A DNA stretch of 64,000 nt from Nephromyces sp. MM_2019 (taxonomy: Eukaryota; Apicomplexa; Aconoidasida; Nephromycida): NCBI GenBank assembly GCA_015657535.1, contig JADHZB010001074.1:85944-149943 (forward strand), read 5' to 3'. Shown here in pieces: positions 58,001 to 64,000 of this stretch. Positions within the stretch are counted from its first letter, which is position 1; each line of letters starts with the position of its first letter. Position numbers and translations under genes: made by a program. Under the pieces are notes generated by a model. That model did no database searches, was not told where the DNA came from, and was given only the letters and a program-made list of their open reading frames with translations.

Positions 58001-60454
58001 AATTTTCCAAGTTTTCACAGGCCCAAACATAAAAAGAAAGCCTTTCACGCTCCGAAGGCTCAATCTGAGGGGTAAGCTTCGAGAGAGAGTGCAAGATCGA
58101 GACTATTATTCTTGGAGAAAGGGAATCTGATTCAAAAAAGCAATACAAAAATCAAAAAACGAGAGGCTTTCAAGGAGAGAGAGAATTTCGAAAGCACTTT
58201 TGAAGGAAAAAGAGCGACAATCGATAAAAATCAGAGCAAAGATGAAACAGTAACAGCATCTTTTAGAAAAGGGGAGAATTCTAACATAATTCGTCTAATA
58301 ATGTAAAATTTAGTATTACAGACAAATTTATAGCATCGAAAAAAATTGAAAATAAAAAATTAAAGAGTGTTAATCGCATTGTTTACAAGATATATTTCAA
58401 TTTTAATGGTAATTTACTATATTATTCAGCAACAAATTTTTTCTTTATCATACATGGCATGTAATAAAATCTTGGAATTAACACACACAGCAGTTCTGAA
58501 TAAAAACTATCACATATGCAAAAGATAAAAATAGGAGAGGGAGAAAAAAAAAGAGAGAAGCCCTCTTTTTTATAGATATATAGCCCCTTCATCGCCTAAG
58601 AATTGATTTAATTGACATTTCAAGCTCATGAGTTATCAAGCAGCATTAAACCGGCAACCAGATGCATTTCCAAGATAAAAATTCCTGTGAATAACACACT
58701 GCATCCGAATGGAATAGCGAAGAAGAAAAGAAAGAGAAAAGAAAGAAGAAAACAACAGAGAAGAGAAAAGAAAAAAAAAGTTATGTACATACCCTCAATC
58801 AAAAGAGTACGCCGAAACTACTTTCCACATTCGAAAATAAGCGATACAAAACAACGGTGCATACCCCCATTAAACCTTACAAACAGCTACCTATTATCAA
58901 GAAAACAGCTGAAAAAATCCTTACCATTATCGAATTTCATCAAGGTATTCATCACTTTTCTGGAAAACACGTCATCAATGTATAGCATCCGGCTAAAAGC
59001 GCGAATTGATGTTGCTATTTCAATAGGTTCAAATCCTGATAATTTATTTGATATAATCGTGATAAGTTCATCCTTCAGTACTTCTACCAAGTTGATACAA
59101 CCCATCGTGGATAGAGTAGATGCTGAATTTCCCCGCATATCCTTCGTCATAAAGCGGAAAACTGCTCCTCCTTTACAAATTCCGTCGTTTACGTCAAAAT
59201 CGCCAACGCTGAGCAACTCACCTATTGCATAAATAGACATGGCTAACTCTCTAGGAGTGAAGCGGGGGAGACAGGTTCGCACAGAAGATATCAACTCTTT
59301 GAAAAAAAGCGGATTAACCAGAGGTAAAATGATAGGCATCTTTCCGAAAGACCATATAAGCTCACTCAATACTCGGCAGCCAGCGCCTGCGATGAGGTGG
59401 TGAGTATGAGTCCCACTCAACATCCTGAACAAGGGCGAATGTGCATAGCCCTGAAAATACATCGCAGTCGAGAAAAGTGCATGTAGCCATGACTAGGAAC
59501 TTATGATATGATAAATATACTTGAAAGAATGAAAAAGAGATAATTCAAGCATTCTGGATTTAGCGGTTTTCGTACAGGTATTTTTTTCTTGAAGAATACT
59601 TAAAATTGAATTAAAAAATATTCTCAACGCAAAGCAGCTTTGAGAGCACTTTGCCGCGGAGCCGAAATATAAATTTTTTTCTCAAGATGTATCAGCAAGA
59701 AAACGAGAACCTCATAAAGTCGCATATTTACATTTTCCTCGCTACTTTTCAGGCAAAGAAGACATGAAAAAATAAAGAAGAAAAATTTACTGGAAAATCA
59801 ACATACCGCTTTAGCGTAAAACTTCCATATTGAAGCCACGTGTATCATTTTAAGAAGAGGGATAGCGCTAATGCAGCTCAAAGCAAACGAATCCATCTCC
59901 ATGTTCCATTCTTCTTTCTTTTTTGAAGCGGTAGAGCCGAAACTAACAAGTCCATGCAGCGCAGGAGACGCCTTTAGAGCTCCATGCTCGTATTGAGAAG
60001 ATGCGTCCTTTCTCGATGCTACTCGAGGCAAAGGTGCCGCCCCCCCTGCATGCAGTCGCTGTTCCAGGGAATCAAGCCTCGAAAAGATTCCGGCAAGCAA
60101 TATATTCGAAGAGTAACAAGCTACAAACTCATCAAACAAATCGGAGCCTGCAGAGGTGGGTAGTACCAAACTCTGCCCAGGATACTCGAGCAGGGTTTTC
60201 TGTTTTTTGCTTAAAGAAGCTGCTGATACCAAACTGTTGATGGGATCGTGAAGGAATATGGTAGAGCCACCAGCCATTGAATAGGCCCTGGCAAAAACTT
60301 TTCTCCCACGATTATTCACATGCTGGCTTCCGGAACTGTAATTATCCCCAAAAGTGAAAAGAATATTCAAAACACTACGTGAAGTGAAAGTTGCAGATAC
60401 CCTTTTAAACCAGGAATGATGTGGAGCCCAAGTCTTCAAACAAGCACAAAGCAT
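55091..60454 (-). CDS. Heptatricopeptide/RAP-type organelle RNA-associated protein, five exons
   Basis: Exons in transcript order: 60454-59807, 59450-58925, 58126-57870, 57314-56202, 55345-55091, in consistent phase, giving 932 residues. The N-terminus (MLCACLKTWAPHHSWFKRVS) is basic and amphipathic, fitting mitochondrial import. Exons 2 and 3 contain degenerate helical repeats such as VLSELIWSFGKMP, PRELAMSIYAIGELL, PIEIATSIRAFSRM and DCANIGIAYYRAGI. These resemble the HPR/OPR-like repeats of apicomplexan RAP proteins, which bind organelle RNA. The last exon has a FHKAVRKTVKRAW helix and VVAGPYSLDIV, matching the start of a RAP domain, but the frame then stops within five codons, so the RAP core is missing or lies in an unseen exon (a GTATGT donor follows LDI at 55109). 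Exon 4 contains a tandem 20-codon repeat. The exon 4 donor (AAA/GTGATG) is the least certain junction. Confidence 0.85.
56690..56810 (-). repeat. In-frame 20-codon tandem duplication in the RAP-type gene
   Basis: Two adjacent units read NEMSIEEERLGTSDDLNFVD and NEINIAEKRLGRDDNIADD in the minus frame, with a DNA period of about 60 bp. The segment is acidic, polar and likely an extended linker between helical repeats. Confidence 0.85.
57380..57436 (-). repeat. (TG)n/(TCTG)n-rich tract in RAP-type gene intron 3
   Basis: CACACAGAGA-type repeats on the plus strand, hence TG-rich on the transcribed sense strand, lying about 70 bases upstream of the exon 4 acceptor. Confidence 0.85.
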
Positions 60455-62271
60455 TGTGAATGGACTTTTTGATGCTAAAAATTTCTATCCTGGTGACACC
60501 ATGGGGTCCCAACATCATTGAAGCGCGAAAAAATGATTCCGCTTTGATGAAAAACACCCTCAACCTTAAATGTCCTCATTAGTGAATTACAATCATCCAC
60601 CACGGGAAGCTGGCCACAGTGATCATCTATTGGACGAACTGGTAATTGCATGCTCGTTTGAACATGTTGGTAAACCAATTTTAGAGCAATGACCAACGCA
60701 ATGAGTTAGGATGCCGCGGCGCTAGTCGTTATAACCAAAAGGTCTTGTTGGCGTAGGGTCATAAGGTAAGTCACTCTAGAGTAATGCAAATCTTGATGTT
60801 CAGGCAGTAAACTGCACTAACTCGAGAGCAATGAAAATCTTCAGTTTTTTGCGATGAATTATACTAACTCCAGAGCAATGCAAAGCTCCAGTTTTTTGCA
60901 GTAAACTGCACTATCTCACTGTGATTCGAAAGAAAAATCTTGATGCTATGATGATGGTTAGCAGTGACTCCTTAAGCGAAGCACGTAAGTCGATAGACGG
61001 CGATACTAAAGACGAAACGATTGCTTCACCCCCAATAGCTTGTTTGCTTATTTTTTGCAAAGTAAAAGAGGAAATTGGTATCTTATTTGATGCTAAAAAT
61101 TTTCCTCCTAGTCTTCAGTCTACAGTCTTTAGCAGCTTTTGGGTTTAAGCTCGAAAACCGCTAAAAATCACGAGAGAATGTTAGACGCGAGCATGCAAGC
61201 CTCGCACACACACTTTAACGGCAGCAAACGATAAAGTTGAAATCTCAGCATAGCCTATCACGCATGAAATGAATGGGATAAACAACAATTAGCCTGCCTT
61301 TATCAAGGAAACTTCGACTGCATTTGTAAAGCTCCTTCGTTTTATTAGTTTTCAGTTCAGGACTAATTGATGTCAAAAAGTTCTTACATGGGTGATTCCA
61401 CACACACAAGACGTAAAACTGTCTTGTATAGATACTCGAAAGACTTCGTAGAAGCATAGTTTTGCGCGGAGAGACGGCAGAAAAACCATCATGTCGTAGC
61501 CCATCACTTGACGCATAAAAATAAGGATGCCGAGGTCACTGGGCGAAGCGTGTGTTGCTCAAAGCTAACAGCAAGTAAACTAGTACTGAGCTCACTTGTT
61601 GCTATACAGTTGACAACAAAAAAACTCCAAGAAAACTCTCCTCTACATCAAAGGCTAGCAGGATAAAAAGCTACAAGAGTGCTGCCAAAAGGCGAAGTGC
61701 TGCAATCAAAAAAGACACCTCGAGACAGCAAAGAAACTATAGCTGCTCACACCGAGTAACTCTTGACCAAGTTCGATTAGCTTCAAACTTAAAAGCAGCC
61801 ATTGTTCTAATGGCTTCGACTATAGCGATTCACACTTTAGTTAATATTTTGCCCCATTTGCTTGCGCTTTTCCCCTAAAGAATCTTATGTTTGCTAGCAG
61901 GCCCAGCATAGAATTATTCCTAGCATAGCAGCTTTCAGTCTCTTTACCCAGTAATATACATGCTTTCCTGCAAAACATATAGTATAAGCCCGCGTCATAT
62001 ACATTCTAGCTTCACATAAAGTGCTGCGACTTGCGACTTTTACCAACACAGCAGCCTTGAAGCTGCATCCCTGATATGTATGAAACTGCCAACAATCCAT
62101 CATGATACAAAGGATGATGGTGGCCTAAAGAAAAGCAGCAGAAATTCTGCTGTAGCAATCTCTTCATAACTCTGAATAATTTGAAGTTTTTTTAATATAA
62201 AAAAAAGAATTCCAGCAGCTATCTCACTCCTTGCTGGTGTATATACACGGGTAAAGTCTTAAAATGGCAAT
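60455..62271. other. Intergenic region between UvrD-type and RAP-type genes
   Basis: Both neighbours are on the minus strand, so this holds the 3' flank of the helicase and the 5' flank of the RAP-type gene, with the 47-bp repeat. Frames at 60921-61148, 61245-61457 and 61894-62103 have no family resemblance. Confidence 0.45.
60773..60915. repeat. Three-copy 47-bp tandem repeat upstream of the RAP-type gene
   Basis: Units begin at 60773, 60820 and 60867 with ACTC(T/G/C)AGAG(T/C)AATG, continue with AAA(T/G)CT and a GTTTTTTGC block, and end near GTAAACTGCACTA. The period is exactly 47 bp. It starts about 320 bp upstream of the RAP-type ATG at 60454. Confidence 0.88.
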
Positions 62272-64000
62272 TTACTCATCAGAATTGGCAGCAAGGAGGC
62301 CTGCTTCGCTCAAAAACCTGGCAGGCATCATATGACAATTCTCGCCTCCATCATTTAATATGCAGGAAACAACGAGTACATCCTTCGCCCGAGTGAAGGC
62401 CTGATAGTAAGTCGAACCGATGAACAGCAAAAGTCTCTAAAAGAGCAGATGGGGTTTTCCAGTTATACGCATCATTCGCAGTATTAGAAGAATATTTTAG
62501 AGTGTGATTACAACGTGATTGCTCCAGCATCTTTTAGATTTTGAGTGATAAAAGATGCTGTAATATATGGGGGATTTTGTCAGAATTGAGGGCTGGAAAG
62601 CAGGCAAAGTTGTTTGATGCAGCTAGCACGAGTGGTAGATGCGTGTTTGTTGTGTGTGTCATGTGTGTGCATCCTGTCATGGTGTGTCTGCTATGATGCT
62701 TGATGGCCACCACCTGTATATGCAATCATTTCCTGATGACTAGCAGGCGACATAAAATTGACCCAGACATGTCACTAAGTAGCCAAAATAAGAGGTATCT
62801 TCAAAAAGAGCACAAAGCCTTTTGGAAGATGAAATCAGCTTACAACGTAGGCAAGGCGCCTTTCTTCAGTTATGTACTTCTCCACTGCATCTTGTGTTTT
62901 CAGCTCTCTGTGGAGTTGGTCCATGATCATCGCATTTTCATTAGCGCCAATAAGGAGGACAACTGGCCACTACACGGAATTCAGCAAAGATAGAGGGTCT
63001 TGTACATCATATTGGCGGTTAGGCTAGCAAAGATACTTGTGTGGGGGTGGATTGGTGTATGTGCTGATATGCGTGTTTGTGTGCGTGTGCACTGATATAC
63101 GTGTGCGTGTGTGTGTGAGTGTCTGCAGCTGTTGCATCTTCTTAGTAGAGAAATTCGCCGAACCAAACCAGAGCAAACATGCTGCGATATAGAGGGAAAA
63201 ATTCTCAAGAGAAGAAGAAGATGGAACATCTACCTTTCACAGCATAAACTTATGATACTAAGAAATTTTGAGCTGCTGAGGTAGCTTAGTATACGTATAA
63301 GACTAGCTCATTATATATAGCTATATAGTGAGAGTTCTCTTCCTTCTAGTTATTGATGAAGAGGAATGTCTTTGAGAGATTTTCCAGATTGCGGATGCTT
63401 CCCACGAAATCTGTTAGCTCTAATTCCAAAGTATCTTCTATGCCATATTCAGACAACACCTGCTATTTCTTCAGATGAAAGCATAATGCCTTTGAGATTA
63501 AAGTATGCATATGCGCGCGTGTGTGTGTATGTACACCTATGTGTATGCCTATTTGCGTATATATGCATCACATTTTTAGAGCAAGATGGCAAAAAATTGG
63601 TGCTGGCAGTAGTCGGCAAAGGCAGCAAAAGTATGTGTATGTCCACTAGTATGCGAGCGAAGATGCAGTGATGAAAGCTAGCAACCAAAAGAGAAGGGCG
63701 TACACATAAAAAATTCTCTTCAAACGTCGAGATGCATGACTGAAAGCCTAGCAGAAGAGGATGAGATAAAGGTGAAGAGGAAAAGCCGCTTTTTCTCATT
63801 GAAAAATCCGCTGAAAGCATGCAGGTGTATGCAATCAATCACATGTAAATGGCTTGCCGCAACTTTATGAGTAGGCGATATGAATATGGGGTAACTGACT
63901 CCAGGAGGAAAAGTATGAAGAAAAAACAAAAAGCTCAACGAACCGCAAAACTCAATCACAAGGCAGGCATATGCATAAATCCCAAAAAACCACATTCAGA
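62272..64000 (-). CDS. UvrD/Rep-family superfamily 1 DNA helicase, 3' part, runs off the right edge
   Basis: The terminal exon 62400-62272 encodes AFTRAKDVLVVSCIL, then MMPARFLSEAG and a stop, matching UvrD motif VI (ALTRAK) and the conserved C-terminal PSRFL. The preceding exon 62969-62844 encodes WPVVLLIGANENAM, matching motif V (KGLEWPVVFL), and ends YITEERRLAYV, the start of motif VI. The junction EERRLAYV-AFTRAK is in phase with GTAAGC and CAG splice sites. A further exon starting at 63459 probably encodes VLSEYGIEDTLELELTDFVG and then a NLENLSKTF segment like the region before motif V, but I could not place its donor or the exon carrying the HSAKGLE part. UvrD helicases unwind DNA 3'-5' in repair and replication. 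The 5' part, with Walker motifs, lies beyond 64000. Confidence 0.85.
63035..63120 (+). repeat. TG-rich tract in UvrD-type gene intron
   Basis: GTGTGCGTGTGCACTGATAT-like interrupted TG repeats, with two copies of a GTGC(A)CTGATATNCGTGT unit near 63060 and 63090. For this minus-strand gene the sense strand is CA-rich. Confidence 0.8.

Noticed and set aside
60468..61110. Shared 16-17 base string TTTGATGCTAAAAATTT at two places
   Set aside because: A match of this length between AT-rich sites in 64 kb is compatible with chance.

Overview
This window looks like nuclear DNA of a eukaryote. Real genes are split by many spliceosomal introns that interrupt recognisable protein families at matching phases. 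The gene set suggests an apicomplexan or close relative: a membrane-anchored PP2C phosphatase, a secretory thioredoxin-fold protein, a RAP/heptatricopeptide-type organelle protein, a bacterial/plant-type UvrD helicase and a short secreted Cys-rich protein. The species cannot be told from the sequence alone. No tRNA, rRNA, CRISPR, transposase or viral gene was recognised. Exon models were built by hand from splice consensus, reading phase and family motifs; no search was run.

Layout. 892-11679 (+) is a ten-exon PP2C phosphatase whose introns are full of TG-rich arrays. 11680-18345 is mostly gene-free, but 15560-18345 is strongly T/G-rich like the introns and is probably the leader of the next gene. 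18346-20997 (+) is an intronless RNA-binding protein with an RRM-like and a KH domain. 22748-23380 (-) is a small secreted Cys-rich protein. 27286-32513 (-) is an eleven-exon divergent protein kinase (HSD instead of HRD, DFE instead of DFG) with one GC-AG intron and one apparent GA donor. It is divergently oriented to a thioredoxin-fold gene (34070 to about 40297, +); two tandem duplications lie between them. 44638-45879 (-) is a two-exon REEP/HVA22/Yop1-like ER-shaping protein. 50046-53409 (+) is a seven-exon MFS transporter. 55091-60454 (-) is a five-exon helical-repeat, RAP-type protein. 62272 to the right edge (-) is the 3' part of a UvrD-family DNA helicase, truncated by the window.

The genes do not form an obvious pathway; this is an ordinary eukaryotic gene neighbourhood with transcription units on both strands. 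The most notable material is in gene architecture: intronic minisatellites carrying repeated decoy splice donors, non-GT donors, an exon-end tandem duplication, short tandem duplications in 5' flanks, and strand composition that tracks transcription units. I saw no clear evidence of a wholly new multi-gene system.
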